This document shows positions 1 through 8,518 of a DNA stretch of 64,000 bases, in pieces. Within the stretch, counting starts at the first letter, position 1. Each line of letters begins with the position of its first letter. The position numbers and the translations under genes are program-made. This stretch comes from Actinobacteria bacterium UBA2279 (GTDB lineage Bacteria > Actinomycetota > Coriobacteriia > Anaerosomatales > Anaerosomataceae): assembly GCA_002347365.1 (NCBI GenBank), contig DDWT01000033.1, forward strand, positions 124,001 to 188,000, in the 5' to 3' direction. The notes under the pieces are model-generated. The model had not been told where the DNA came from and did no database searches. It worked only from the letters and a program-made list of their open reading frames with translations.

Positions 1-116
1 TGTCGAAGTTCGAGCGCGTATTGTGCGTCGGCTGCGGCCGATGCGCGCGTGCATGTCCTGCCGACATCAGTCCCGTGAAGGTCGTTGAAGCGCTGCAGAC
101 GGGGGGTGTCCGGTGA
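1..116 (+). CDS. NiFe hydrogenase beta subunit, 4Fe-4S protein (3' end only)
   Basis: Only the last 37 codons are inside the window; the reading frame starts at base 3 and stops at 114-116. The visible tail holds a CxxCxxCxxxCP ferredoxin-type cluster motif (C-V-G-C-G-R-C-A-R-A-C-P). This is how AsrA/HydB-like electron-transfer subunits of group 3b hydrogenases and anaerobic sulfite reductases end. The stop codon overlaps the GTG start of the next gene (GTGA), so the two are translationally coupled. The beta-gamma-delta-alpha order with the following three genes is that of the sulfhydrogenase (hydBGDA) type. The assignment as hydB rests on this tail and on context; the body of the gene lies outside the window. 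Confidence 0.7.
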   Translation, partial: SKFERVLCVGCGRCARACPADISPVKVVEALQTGGVR

Positions 117-979
117 ATCTCACTCACGCACACGAATGTCGCTGCCCGAGCGGGGAGAACCCCTACCGCCCCTGGCCGGCTCGAATCACATCCATTCGAG
201 ACCTCACCGACAAAGAGAAGCTGTTCGAGTTGCGGCTCATCGACCCCGGCGTACGCGAGGCGTTCAACTTCCACTCGGGACAGTTCGTGGAGTTGTCCAT
301 TTTCGGGGTCGGGGAGGCGCCGGTCTCTATCAGTTCAGCTCCCAGCAAGCAGGGCTTCATCGAGCTCTGTATCCGCAAGGCCGGTGATGTCACTGGTGCG
401 ATGCACGCCAAACAGTGCGGCGACATCGTGGGACTGCGCGGTCCGTTCGGCCGAGGTTTCCCCTTCGAGGACATGAAGGGGCATGACATCCTGCTGGTGG
501 CGGGTGGACTCGGCATCGCCCCACTGAAGTCGCTCATCAACCACATCCACGATGAGCGTCACGAGTTCGGCAAAGTGACGATTCTTTACGGGTCACGCAA
601 TCCCAGTGAGGTTCTGTTCCGATATCAGTTCGACATGTGGAAGCATCGTGACGATTTCGATCTCATCCTGACCGTCGATCAGCCGGATGACACATGGGAC
701 GGAGAGACCGGCCTGGTGACGAAGCTGTTCGATCGTATCGATGTCGATCCGGACAACACATTCGGCGCCGTGTGCGGACCTCCTGTCATGTACAAGTACG
801 TTATCGATGAGATGCGCAAGAAGGAGATGGATGTAGATCGTATCTACATGTCCTTCGAGCGACGAATGAAGTGCGGCATAGGAAAGTGCGGCCACTGCGG
901 GGTTGGCCATCAGTACACCTGTATCGACGGCCCGGTGTTCAACTACTGGGAAGCCATGAACCTGCAGGGGGCGATCTAG
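113..979 (+). CDS. hydG: NiFe hydrogenase gamma subunit, FAD/NAD(P)-binding reductase (HydG/AsrB-like)
   Basis: 288 residues. This is the diaphorase subunit that passes electrons between NAD(P)(H) and the iron-sulfur chain of a cytosolic hydrogenase. A ferredoxin-reductase-like FAD domain occupies about residues 20-120 (GQFVEL at 56-61; PVSISS at 70-75 replaces the usual RxYS flavin motif). A nucleotide-binding domain follows, with VAGGLGIAPL at 129-138 and CGPP at 221-224. The C-terminal cysteines C254, C259, C262 and C270 form the [2Fe-2S] motif typical of the HydG, AsrB and PyrK reductases. The GTG start overlaps the upstream stop, and the stop (TAG) directly abuts the ATG of the small subunit. 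AsrB of sulfite reductase is the close alternative family, but the hydrogenase small and large subunits that follow decide the role. Confidence 0.85.
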   Translation: MNLTHAHECRCPSGENPYRPWPARITSIRDLTDKEKLFELRLIDPGVREAFNFHSGQFVELSIFGVGEAPVSISSAPSKQGFIELCIRKAGDVTGAMHAKQCGDIVGLRGPFGRGFPFEDMKGHDILLVAGGLGIAPLKSLINHIHDERHEFGKVTILYGSRNPSEVLFRYQFDMWKHRDDFDLILTVDQPDDTWDGETGLVTKLFDRIDVDPDNTFGAVCGPPVMYKYVIDEMRKKEMDVDRIYMSFERRMKCGIGKCGHCGVGHQYTCIDGPVFNYWEAMNLQGAI

Positions 980-1723
980 ATGGCACCGAGAGTCGTGGTC
1001 GTCGGACTGGCGAGTGACTTTGGCTGCCAGGTCCAGATGACGAACATCGAAGATAGCCTGTTGGATGTTCTCGGCTTGGTCGACCTTCAGTACTGGCAGC
1101 TTGCATCTTCGGGGCACATGCCCGAGAGCTACGATGTCGCGATCATCGAAGGTGCCGTCACAACCGACGAACATGTCGAGCTGCTGGGGCGCATACGCCG
1201 TACCGCTGCCGCGGTGATGACGATCGGATCATGCGCCAACACGGGCGGCATACCCGCGCTTGCCAACACCGCGGACCTTGACGCCCGCTATGCGTCGGTC
1301 TACGGGTCGGGTCCGGCAGTCGCCCGGGGTCGCCGCGTGGCCGCACCGGTGGATGCGATCATCGACGTGGACTATCACGTCCCGGGTTGCCCCATCGACA
1401 TGGGAGAGTTCGTCAGCGTGCTGTCTCGAGCCCTTCAGGGTCTGTCCGACAGAGTGCCTGCTGATCCGCTGTGTGCGATCTGCAAGACCAAAGAGAACGT
1501 CTGCTTCTTGGATCGCGGAGAGGTCTGTCTCGGGCTGGTGACACGCACGGGTTGCGGCGCGAAGTGTACGACGCTCAACCGGCCGTGCACGGGCTGTCGC
1601 GGTTTGGCACCTGATGCCAACTTCTCGGCGGCGCGTGATGTGTTCATCGCCAAGGGGCTCGACCCCGCTGAGCTCGAGCGACGCTACGATTTGTACAATG
1701 CCGTCCGGGAGGTCACCGTATGA
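980..1723 (+). CDS. hydD: NiFe hydrogenase delta (small) subunit
   Basis: 247 residues, electron-transfer small subunit that relays electrons from the NiFe site toward the flavin subunit. The proximal-cluster ligands are expected in the order CxxC, GxC and PGC. Here the first Cys position is Asp13 (S-D-F-G-C, C16), while C85 (GSCA) and C137 (PGCP) are present. A C-terminal ferredoxin-like region carries eight more cysteines (C165, C168, C175, C183, C192, C196, C203, C206) for the other clusters. There is no Tat signal peptide, so the enzyme is cytosolic, as expected for group 3. The gene starts on the ATG immediately after the hydG stop, and its own end overlaps the large-subunit start (ATGA). 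The Asp-for-Cys change is visible in the DNA (codon gac at 1016-1018) and is discussed as a finding. Confidence 0.88.
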   Translation: MAPRVVVVGLASDFGCQVQMTNIEDSLLDVLGLVDLQYWQLASSGHMPESYDVAIIEGAVTTDEHVELLGRIRRTAAAVMTIGSCANTGGIPALANTADLDARYASVYGSGPAVARGRRVAAPVDAIIDVDYHVPGCPIDMGEFVSVLSRALQGLSDRVPADPLCAICKTKENVCFLDRGEVCLGLVTRTGCGAKCTTLNRPCTGCRGLAPDANFSAARDVFIAKGLDPAELERRYDLYNAVREVTV

Positions 1724-2982
1724 GCCTCATTTCCGTCGAACACGTAGCTCGCATCGAGGGCCACGGAACCATCAGTGTCGAGCTTGAAGGATCCTCGGTC
1801 AAAGACGTCAGAATGGATGTGGTGGAGCCGGCGCGGTTCTTCGAGTCGATGGTCGTCGGCCGTCGCTTCGACGAAGTGTCGCTGATCACGAGCCGCATCT
1901 GTGGAATCTGTTCGCCGAACCACGCCGTCACCTCACTCAAGGCCATTGAAAACGCGCTTGGAGTGCAGGTGAGCGAGCGGACGAAGTTGCTTCGCAAGCT
2001 ACTCGTATACGGCTCCTACCTGCAGAACCATGCTACGCACCTCTACATCTTCGCTGCTCCGGACTTCGTCGGGCTGCCCAGCGTCTTCCCGTTGGCACAG
2101 ACGCATCCGGATGTCGTGGAGCGCGCGCTGAAGATCAAGAAGATGGGCAATGAGTTGACTACTCTGGTGGGCGGGCGCCCAGTGCATCCTGTCACCGCGG
2201 TCGTTGGCGGGTTCACCATCGAACCCGATCCGAGAGAGTTGGCGCGTTTCCGGGACATGCTCGCCGCTCTCGTCGATGATGCCGTCGTCACGACGCACCT
2301 GTTCGACTCGTTCGAGGTGCCCACGTTCGCGACATCGGGCGACATGCTCGCCATGGTGTCGGAGGACGACTATGCGATCTACGACGGCGAGATCGGTTCG
2401 CTCGACATGGGCTGGCGACGGCCGGTGAGCGAGTATCAGCAGTTCATCAACGAGGAGGTCTTTGCGCACAGCAATGCGAAGCACAGCACCTCCGGCGGAC
2501 GCAGTTTCATGGTGGGCTCACTACCGCGAGTGAACCTCTCACGCGACAAGCTCATGCCGCGAGCCGCAGAGACACTTGCATCTTTGGGCATAGTGCCTTC
2601 CGAGAAGAACACCTTCTACAACAACGTTTGCCAGGCGGTCGAGCTCATCGACGCGTGTGAGCGGTGTGTCGCGTACTGCGATCGCCTGCTCAACGACGGT
2701 GGTTCGAGCGAGCCGGTCGACTTCGCCATCAAGGCAGGTGCAGGTGTCGGGGCGACCGAAGCTCCGCGTGGGACCGTGTATCACGGTTACGCGATCGACG
2801 ACGACGGTTTCGTGACTCGCGGCAACATCATCACGCCGACGGCACAGAATCTGGGTAATCTTGAGGCGGACATGCGGGCTTTCGCACCCACGATCGCCGA
2901 CGCTCCACGTGAGGAATTCATTCTGGGTATGGAGAAAATGGTGCGGGCGTACGACCCGTGCTTGTCCTGTTCGGTACACTAG
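1720..2982 (+). CDS. hydA: NiFe hydrogenase alpha (large) subunit
   Basis: 420 residues, the catalytic subunit that binds the NiFe(CN)2CO site and interconverts H2 with protons and electrons. The N-terminal L1 motif RICGICSPNH is at residues 59-68 (C61, C64, H68). The C-terminal L2 motif DPCLSCSVH is at 412-420 (C414, C417). The protein ends exactly at the motif's histidine, so the short C-terminal peptide normally removed by a maturation endopeptidase is absent from the gene. The upstream flavin and ferredoxin subunits point to group 3b (bidirectional NADP-linked hydrogenase, sulfhydrogenase-like). No hyp maturation genes are in the window. The gene is the last of its operon: a strong hairpin begins 13 bases after the stop. 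Confidence 0.92.
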   Translation: MSLISVEHVARIEGHGTISVELEGSSVKDVRMDVVEPARFFESMVVGRRFDEVSLITSRICGICSPNHAVTSLKAIENALGVQVSERTKLLRKLLVYGSYLQNHATHLYIFAAPDFVGLPSVFPLAQTHPDVVERALKIKKMGNELTTLVGGRPVHPVTAVVGGFTIEPDPRELARFRDMLAALVDDAVVTTHLFDSFEVPTFATSGDMLAMVSEDDYAIYDGEIGSLDMGWRRPVSEYQQFINEEVFAHSNAKHSTSGGRSFMVGSLPRVNLSRDKLMPRAAETLASLGIVPSEKNTFYNNVCQAVELIDACERCVAYCDRLLNDGGSSEPVDFAIKAGAGVGATEAPRGTVYHGYAIDDDGFVTRGNIITPTAQNLGNLEADMRAFAPTIADAPREEFILGMEKMVRAYDPCLSCSVH

Positions 2983-2994
2983 CCGTTGACCGTC

Positions 2995-3026
2995 CGAACG
3001 CCACCGTTCACGGACGGTGGCGTTCG
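2995..3026 (+). terminator. Hairpin terminator after the hydrogenase operon
   Basis: Perfect 13-bp stem (2995-3007 with 3014-3026) and 6-base loop, followed by a short T-containing tract (tgttt). It lies 13 bases past the hydA stop and argues against starting rnfC upstream of it. The U-run is poor, so termination could be incomplete. Confidence 0.75.
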
Positions 3027-3102
3027 TGTTTGCAGGAAGAGCGGGTCGCATCGGCGAACACCGTCTGACCTGACGGGTCGACCCGGCGAGGGGGTAGGGG
3101 AC

Positions 3103-4401
3103 TTGGCGAAAGGCGCGTTCAAAGGCGGTATCCACCCGCATGATCGCAAGGCGGCGACGGCGGACATGCCGATCGCGTGGGCACCGGTGCCGGAGCAGCT
3201 GATACTGCCGATGAGCCAGCATCTCGGCGCGCCGTGCGTTCCAACGGTCGAGGTGGGTCAGCACGTCGTACGCGGCGAGATCGTGGGATCGGTGGAGGCG
3301 TTCATCAGCGCGCCGGTGCACAGCCCGGTGGACGGGCTGGTGAAGGCCATAGGACCGTGTCTCACTGCGGGTGGGACCCGTGTGACCGCGGTAACGATAG
3401 TGCCGGATGCCGAGCAGGATCTTGATGCCTACCGCGCAGTGGCTGCGGATGACTCTCGTGGCATGGTCAAGGCAGCCGGCATCGTCGGCATGGGAGGGGC
3501 GACTTTTCCGACCACTGTGAAACTGTCGCCGCCTGCAGATTCTCCCGTGAACACCGTGATCTTGAATGGCTGTGAGTGTGAGCCGTTCCTCACCTGCGAT
3601 CACCGACTGATGGTCGAGAGTCCTGAGCGAGTGGTTGATGGCGCTCGAAAGATCGCCGCTCTGGTTGGAGCGTCACGCGTGGTCATCTGCGTAGAGGATA
3701 ACAAGCCCGATGCGGTGGAAGTGTTGCGTTCCGTGGCCGGAGACGACGTGGAAGTCCGTTCCTTGCCGACTCGGTATCCACAGGGCGCTGAGAAGCAACT
3801 CATCTGGTCGATCCTGGAGAAGGAGGTTCCGCACGGGAAACTCCCTGCTGCGACAGGCGCGCTAGTCCACAATGTGGCTACTGCCGTCGCGATCGCCGAT
3901 GCCATCGACAAAGGCAAACCATTGACCGAGCGCGTCGTGACAGTCACGGGAGCCGTGGCGCGACCGGGCAACTACCGGGTGCTCCTCGGCACGCTCGTAT
4001 CGGACCTGCTTGAGTATGCAGGTGGAACCGTTGGAGAGGTCGGGCGCATCATCGCAGGTGGGCCTATGACCGGTCCGGCGCTTGCCTCGCTCGATGTGCC
4101 GGTTGCCAAGGGCACGTCGGGAATAGTGGTGCTCGCGGCAGAAGAAGCTGCACCTGCCGTTGAGGACGACCAGCCGTGCATACGCTGCGGACGGTGTTCG
4201 GAAGCGTGCCCGATGTTCCTTCAGCCCTACGCGATCGCCAATCACGCCGCGCGACAGGACTGGAACGTGGCGGACCAGTACAGCCCGCTGGACTGCATCG
4301 AATGCGGATGCTGCTCCTACGTGTGCCCCACTAGTCGACCGCTCGTGCAACTGATCCGCCTGGCGAAAGCCGCTGCGATGGCGAAGGGGGTGAAGTTGTG
4401 A
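3103..4401 (+). CDS. rnfC: Rnf complex subunit C (NADH-binding, 2x[4Fe-4S])
   Basis: 432 residues from the chosen TTG. RnfC is the peripheral subunit of the ferredoxin:NAD+ oxidoreductase that exchanges electrons with NAD(H). The frame is open back to 2986, but that start lies within the hydrogenase terminator; the TTG at 3103 follows a GAGGGGG-type ribosome site, and conserved RnfC sequence (GGIHPHD) begins just after it. A glycine-rich nucleotide site GMGGATFP lies near residue 130. Two ferredoxin motifs start at C359 (CIRCGRCSEACP) and C398 (CIECGCCSYVCP). It is the first gene of a tightly packed rnfCDGEAB operon, the order seen in acetogens and clostridia. The stop overlaps the start of rnfD. 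Confidence 0.93.
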   Translation: MAKGAFKGGIHPHDRKAATADMPIAWAPVPEQLILPMSQHLGAPCVPTVEVGQHVVRGEIVGSVEAFISAPVHSPVDGLVKAIGPCLTAGGTRVTAVTIVPDAEQDLDAYRAVAADDSRGMVKAAGIVGMGGATFPTTVKLSPPADSPVNTVILNGCECEPFLTCDHRLMVESPERVVDGARKIAALVGASRVVICVEDNKPDAVEVLRSVAGDDVEVRSLPTRYPQGAEKQLIWSILEKEVPHGKLPAATGALVHNVATAVAIADAIDKGKPLTERVVTVTGAVARPGNYRVLLGTLVSDLLEYAGGTVGEVGRIIAGGPMTGPALASLDVPVAKGTSGIVVLAAEEAAPAVEDDQPCIRCGRCSEACPMFLQPYAIANHAARQDWNVADQYSPLDCIECGCCSYVCPTSRPLVQLIRLAKAAAMAKGVKL

Positions 4402-5405
4402 GCATGGATGCGCCGGTCGAACGTCGTGCAGTAGTCACAGCTCCACCGCATATCTGGTCGGGAACAACCTGCACCGGGATCATGCTCTGGGTTGTGCTCG
4501 CTCTTGCGCCTGCAGCGATATGGGCTTGCATCAGCATGGGCTTGCCTGCGGTTCGTATGTTCGCGCTGAGCATCGGCTCCGCGCTTGGCACTGAGGCGGC
4601 ATGGAATGCCATCGCAAGAAAGCCGCAGACACTCAAAGACGGCAGCGCGCTTGTGACGGGTGTGCTTCTGGCGATGAGCATGCCGCCGATGACTCCCTGG
4701 TGGATCGCCATCGTCGCCGGCTTCATCGCCATCGCTTTGGGCAAGCTGATCTTCGGCGGTCTCGGGTTCAACCTGTTCAACCCCGCTCTGGTGGGTCGCG
4801 CATTCGTTATCGTCTCATGGGCGGGCGTCATGGCCACGGCTCCAGGTCGGGGCTGGTTCAGGACTCTGGACGTGGCTGCGACCGGTGGGTACGACGCCAT
4901 CACAGGCGCCACACGGCTGGCAGTCGCCGCTGCCGACCGTGCGGCCGGCGGAGCCTATGGCTTCAACCTGGCATCACAGTATCAGCCCCTGCTGTGGCGC
5001 AACCTGGAGGGTTCGCTTGGCGAAGTCTCGGCGGCACTTTTGGTGCTCGGTGGTGTGGTACTGCTGGTGAAGGGCATCATCGATTGGCGGATCCCGGCTG
5101 GCTATATCGGCGCGATGGGGCTGCTCTCGTTCGCGTTCGGTTCCGATCCCATCTTCAACGTTCTGGCCGGCGGGGTTCTGCTCGGAGCGTTTTTCATGGC
5201 TACCGACTACGTATCCTCGCCGATGACCAGGAACGGGCGCTTGGTGTACGGCATAGGGTGTGGTGTGCTCAACGCGGTGGGCCGCTTCTACGGTTCGATG
5301 CCTGAAGCAACGACGTTCGCGATCCTATTCATGAATGGTCTGGCACCGTTGATCGACCGCATGTTCAGGCCGCGAGTGTTTGGGTGGGTGAAGCGAAATG
5401 GGTAG
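4398..5405 (+). CDS. rnfD: Rnf complex subunit D (membrane flavoprotein)
   Basis: 335 residues, polytopic membrane subunit of Rnf related to NqrB. It carries covalent FMN in characterised complexes; the matching attachment site is the second Thr of T-G-A-T at residue 172. Multiple hydrophobic segments run through the protein. The GTG start overlaps the rnfC stop by four bases (GTGA), and the 3' end overlaps rnfG by eight. FMN attachment needs an ApbE-type flavin transferase, which is not in the window. Confidence 0.92.
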   Translation: MSMDAPVERRAVVTAPPHIWSGTTCTGIMLWVVLALAPAAIWACISMGLPAVRMFALSIGSALGTEAAWNAIARKPQTLKDGSALVTGVLLAMSMPPMTPWWIAIVAGFIAIALGKLIFGGLGFNLFNPALVGRAFVIVSWAGVMATAPGRGWFRTLDVAATGGYDAITGATRLAVAAADRAAGGAYGFNLASQYQPLLWRNLEGSLGEVSAALLVLGGVVLLVKGIIDWRIPAGYIGAMGLLSFAFGSDPIFNVLAGGVLLGAFFMATDYVSSPMTRNGRLVYGIGCGVLNAVGRFYGSMPEATTFAILFMNGLAPLIDRMFRPRVFGWVKRNG

Positions 5406-5982
5406 GTCCCTGAGGCTGGTCGTCGCTGTCGTCATCACGTGCCTGGTGGCAGCCAGCGGTCTCGCGCTCACGTACGGGCTGACTAAAGACCGGATCGCTG
5501 AACAAGAGCGTCTGGCCGAGGAACGGTCGTTGAACGCCGTTCTGCCGGATGCGGCTTCGTTCGTTGATGCAGGTCCCGACGTCCTTGCCGCGGCGCAAGA
5601 AGCGGCGGGCGCTGTCGCATGCTCAGCCGTGTACCGGGCCGAGTCGTCCGATGGTGACCTTGTCGGCTGGGGAGTGCGGGTTGCTGGACGCGGATACGGC
5701 GGTCCGATTCAACTGGTTTTGGGATTGGATAGCGCCGGTAAAGTCACGGGTGTCACTATCCTCACAATGGCCGAGACACCCGGTCTTGGCACCAAGGTGC
5801 AGAGCGAGAAATGGTTCTTGGAGCAGTTCACTCAGCTTCCCGAGGCATTTAGCTCGGCGGATATCAAGAAGCTCGACACGATCAGCGGTTCGACGAAGTC
5901 CTCACGGGGAGTACGCAGTGGAGTCGAAGCGGGCGGACGTATCTATGCCGATGTGTTGGCTGCACTCTCGGGGGGTGAGTGA
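5398..5982 (+). CDS. rnfG: Rnf complex subunit G (covalent-FMN protein)
   Basis: 194 residues. One N-terminal membrane helix (about residues 5-25) is followed by an extracytoplasmic FMN-binding domain. The flavinylation motif S-G-S-T has its acceptor Thr at residue 166, in the position of the usual SGATxT. The GLGTKV stretch near residues 128-133 (PGLGTKV) is also typical of RnfG/NqrC. In the complex it passes electrons between the membrane flavins. It overlaps rnfD by eight bases and rnfE by four. Confidence 0.9.
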   Translation: MGRSLRLVVAVVITCLVAASGLALTYGLTKDRIAEQERLAEERSLNAVLPDAASFVDAGPDVLAAAQEAAGAVACSAVYRAESSDGDLVGWGVRVAGRGYGGPIQLVLGLDSAGKVTGVTILTMAETPGLGTKVQSEKWFLEQFTQLPEAFSSADIKKLDTISGSTKSSRGVRSGVEAGGRIYADVLAALSGGE

Positions 5983-6617
5983 CAGTGAGTGAGTGGATGA
6001 GGACGTTCAAGCAAGGCCTGTCAATCGAGAACCCGCTGACGGTGCTCATGATCGGACTGTGCGCCACACTGGCTGTATCGACACAGGTTCAGGGTGCGCT
6101 ATTCATGGGACTTGCAGTCATCTTTGTTCTTACGATGAGCAACACCATCATCAGCGTGTTTCGAAAGGCCATCCCCAATGAGGTTCGCATACCGATCTTC
6201 ATTGTTGTGATCGCTTCATTCGTGACGATCGTGGATCTGACGATGAAGGCATTCGTGCCGGGGGTCTATCAGTTCCTCGGCATCTGGATCCCGCTCATCG
6301 TTGTCAACTGCGTGATCCTGGGTCGCGCAGAGGCGTTCGCATATCACAATCGAGTCTCTCTGGCGGTCGCTGACGGGCTCGGTATGGGTGTGGGTTACTG
6401 GATAGTGATCGTGGTGCTTGCGTTCGTGAGGGAGTTCATTGGGACTGGCAAGATCGTTATCTTCGACACGACTCTTATGGCCCTGCCATCGGGATACGCG
6501 CCTCCCGGACTTGTCCTTCTGTTCCCGGGGGCATTCTTCATCTTCGGGTTCATGATCGCTGCCACACGGGCACTCAGCGACAGAGCCGCAAGGCGCAGGA
6601 AGGTGGCGACGTCATGA
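5979..6617 (+). CDS. rnfE: Rnf complex subunit E
   Basis: 212 residues, integral membrane subunit related to NqrD and to RnfA, with about six transmembrane segments. With RnfA it forms the antiparallel membrane core that holds an iron-sulfur centre; the conserved Cys lies in the VNCVILGRAEA segment. The GTG at 5979 overlaps the rnfG stop; a second GTG at 5985 is an alternative that removes two residues. The 3' end overlaps rnfA by four bases. Confidence 0.9.
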   Translation: MTVSEWMRTFKQGLSIENPLTVLMIGLCATLAVSTQVQGALFMGLAVIFVLTMSNTIISVFRKAIPNEVRIPIFIVVIASFVTIVDLTMKAFVPGVYQFLGIWIPLIVVNCVILGRAEAFAYHNRVSLAVADGLGMGVGYWIVIVVLAFVREFIGTGKIVIFDTTLMALPSGYAPPGLVLLFPGAFFIFGFMIAATRALSDRAARRRKVATS

Positions 6618-7240
6618 GCACATTCAGCCAGATGGCGTTGTTGTTCGTGGGAGCCGCTCTGATCAACAACATCTTGTTGACGCGCTTCATAGGGCTCTGC
6701 CCGTTCTTCGGCGTTTCCGGGAACTTCGAGACGTCGCTTGGGATGAGCCTCGCGGTCGTCTTCGTCATGACGCTGGCATCCACGGCGACCTGGGTCGTCT
6801 GGACGTTCATGCTCGAGCCGCTCGGCGTGGGGGAGTTTCTCTACATCCCGGCATTCATCCTCATCATCGCGTCATTGGTCCAATTCGTGGAGATGTACAT
6901 GCGCAAGGTCAGCCCCGTTCTGTACAGGGCGATGGGTATCTACCTGCCTCTGATCACCACCAACTGCGCTGTGCTCGCCACTGCAACGGAGGCCGCCAAG
7001 CCGGGATTCTTCAAGATGAACCTCGATCTCGGCGCCTCTTTGGGACTCGGCGAGGCCCTGGTCTACACCCTTGGTGTGTCCGTGGGGTTCGGGTTCGCAC
7101 TCCTGACGTTCGCCGCGTTGCGCGAGCGGCTGGACATCGCGCCCGTACCACGGGTGATGAAGGGCAATCCGATGGCATTCATAACTGCCGGGCTACTGTC
7201 GCTTGCCTACGTCGGCATAGCCGGCTGGTTCGGGCTGTAA
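6614..7240 (+). CDS. rnfA: Rnf complex subunit A
   Basis: 208 residues, integral membrane subunit homologous to NqrE, with six predicted helices. The N-terminal segment with I-N-N-I-L-L and the LCPFFG motif are RnfA signatures, and the TTNCAVL segment contributes the cysteine expected to ligate the intramembrane iron-sulfur centre shared with RnfE. ATG start overlapping the rnfE stop (ATGA). Next gene rnfB begins nine bases after its stop. Confidence 0.92.
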   Translation: MSTFSQMALLFVGAALINNILLTRFIGLCPFFGVSGNFETSLGMSLAVVFVMTLASTATWVVWTFMLEPLGVGEFLYIPAFILIIASLVQFVEMYMRKVSPVLYRAMGIYLPLITTNCAVLATATEAAKPGFFKMNLDLGASLGLGEALVYTLGVSVGFGFALLTFAALRERLDIAPVPRVMKGNPMAFITAGLLSLAYVGIAGWFGL

Positions 7241-7249
7241 GGGGGAACT

Positions 7250-8146
7250 GTGGATCTGATGCTCGTAGTCAAGGCCATCGCAGCGCTGAGTGTGCTGGGC
7301 CTCGTGACGTCTGCGGTTCTCTCGACAGCTGCACGCAAGTTCCATGTCGAGGTCGATCCCAGGGTCGAATCTGTCGCGGAGACACTGCCCGGGTCGAACT
7401 GTGGAGCGTGTGGTAACCCCTCGTGTTTCGCAGTCGCCGAGGGAATCGTGGCGGGGACCTTGCCGGTCAACGCGTGCGTTGCCGGAGGGCAGGCGTGTGC
7501 CGACCAGATCGCGCTGCTCATGGGAGCGGAAGCATGTGCTGTCGCATCCGTCGTGTCCGTTCGAGCATGCGGCGGAGGAACGAACGCGCAGCGGGCATAC
7601 GACTACGGTGGAGTTCAGTCCTGTGCAGCGGTGGCACGATTGGCCGGCGGACCGCTCATGTGCAGTGCGGGTTGCCTGGGACTTGGGGACTGCATGAGCG
7701 CGTGTCCGTTCGATGCGATCACCATGGATGACCGTGGACTGCCGGTCATCGATCTGGATGCTTGCACCGGTTGCGGGGTGTGCGTTCGTGGCTGCCCGCG
7801 TGGCGGGATAGGGCTTCTGAGTATGTTGACTCAGGATGCGCCGATCATCGTGCGCTGCAATGCGCACGACAAGGTCAAGGCTCGCAAGGCCGGGTGTTCC
7901 GCTTGCTGTATTGCGTGCAAGAAGTGTGAGCGAGCGTGTCCTTCGGATGCCATTCACGTCGTCGATATGCTTGCTGTCGTCGACTACGACAAGTGCACAG
8001 GATGCGGGACGTGTGTGTCCGTGTGTCCGCAAGACTGCATCGACGTCCATGGCAGATCGTCCATGATCCCGGCCGCGATGACGGATGGGAAGGGCAAGAA
8101 CGCTCCTGGTTTCCAGATTGCTGACACAACCCTGGCGACTGAGTAG
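7250..8146 (+). CDS. rnfB: Rnf complex subunit B (polyferredoxin)
   Basis: 298 residues. RnfB is the entry point for electrons from reduced ferredoxin. It has one N-terminal membrane helix, then the Fe-S domain C-G-A-C-G-N-P-S-C. This is followed by a run of ferredoxin clusters: a CxxxC...CxxxCP site near residue 143, CTGCGVCVRGCP near 173, CSACCIACKKCERACP near 217, and CTGCGTCVSVCP near 249. This is the multi-cluster RnfB form found in anaerobes. GTG start with a ggggga ribosome site. It completes the rnfCDGEAB set, so a whole Rnf complex is encoded here. The coupling ion (Na+ or H+) cannot be decided from the sequence. Confidence 0.92.
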   Translation: MDLMLVVKAIAALSVLGLVTSAVLSTAARKFHVEVDPRVESVAETLPGSNCGACGNPSCFAVAEGIVAGTLPVNACVAGGQACADQIALLMGAEACAVASVVSVRACGGGTNAQRAYDYGGVQSCAAVARLAGGPLMCSAGCLGLGDCMSACPFDAITMDDRGLPVIDLDACTGCGVCVRGCPRGGIGLLSMLTQDAPIIVRCNAHDKVKARKAGCSACCIACKKCERACPSDAIHVVDMLAVVDYDKCTGCGTCVSVCPQDCIDVHGRSSMIPAAMTDGKGKNAPGFQIADTTLATE

Positions 8147-8155
8147 AGAATCGCG

Positions 8156-8518
8156 ATGACGAGGGCTGATCGCATACTCGCGGTGGTGATTGCTCTGGTG
8201 GCACTGGTATCGATCCCGGTCATCGCTGGAGCATCGGGCCACGGTGACGGTCGAGCCGTTGTGAACGGTCCGGCAGGACAGACGGTGGTTGATCTTGGAG
8301 TCGATCGCACCGTCGTCATCGCCGGGCTACACGGAGATGTCACGGCGGAAGTGTCAGGCGGGGCTATCCGGGTGACCGGGTCCGGTTGTCCCGATCAGAT
8401 CTGCGTACACAGTGCAGCGCTAGACGAGCGTGGAGGCGTGATCGCGTGCGTCCCGAACGGTGTGACGATCACTGTCGGCTTTGCAGGAGAGCGAGGCCTC
8501 GATGCGATCGTCCGCTGA
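8156..8518 (+). CDS. NusG domain II-containing protein
   Basis: 120 residues. An N-terminal membrane-spanning segment (about 6-25) precedes a small beta-rich extracytoplasmic domain of the NusG_II family. A C-P-D-Q-I-C motif near residues 80-85 and a second Cys-containing strand (IACVPN) match the conserved cysteines of that family. Such proteins commonly neighbour Rnf genes, Gx transporters and flavin transferases; their biochemical role is not established. It starts nine bases after rnfB and overlaps the next gene, so it probably belongs to the rnf transcript. Confidence 0.8.
   Translation: MTRADRILAVVIALVALVSIPVIAGASGHGDGRAVVNGPAGQTVVDLGVDRTVVIAGLHGDVTAEVSGGAIRVTGSGCPDQICVHSAALDERGGVIACVPNGVTITVGFAGERGLDAIVR

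Noticed and set aside
2986..3102. Upstream extension of rnfC starting at an ATG just after hydA
   Set aside because: The extra 39 codons run through the hairpin terminator, lack resemblance to RnfC, and the TTG at 3103 has a better ribosome site and sits at the conserved start.
2539..3603. Long open frame of 354 codons on the minus strand
   Set aside because: It lies opposite hydA and rnfC, has an Arg/His-rich composition typical of an antisense shadow in high-GC DNA, and matches no family I know.
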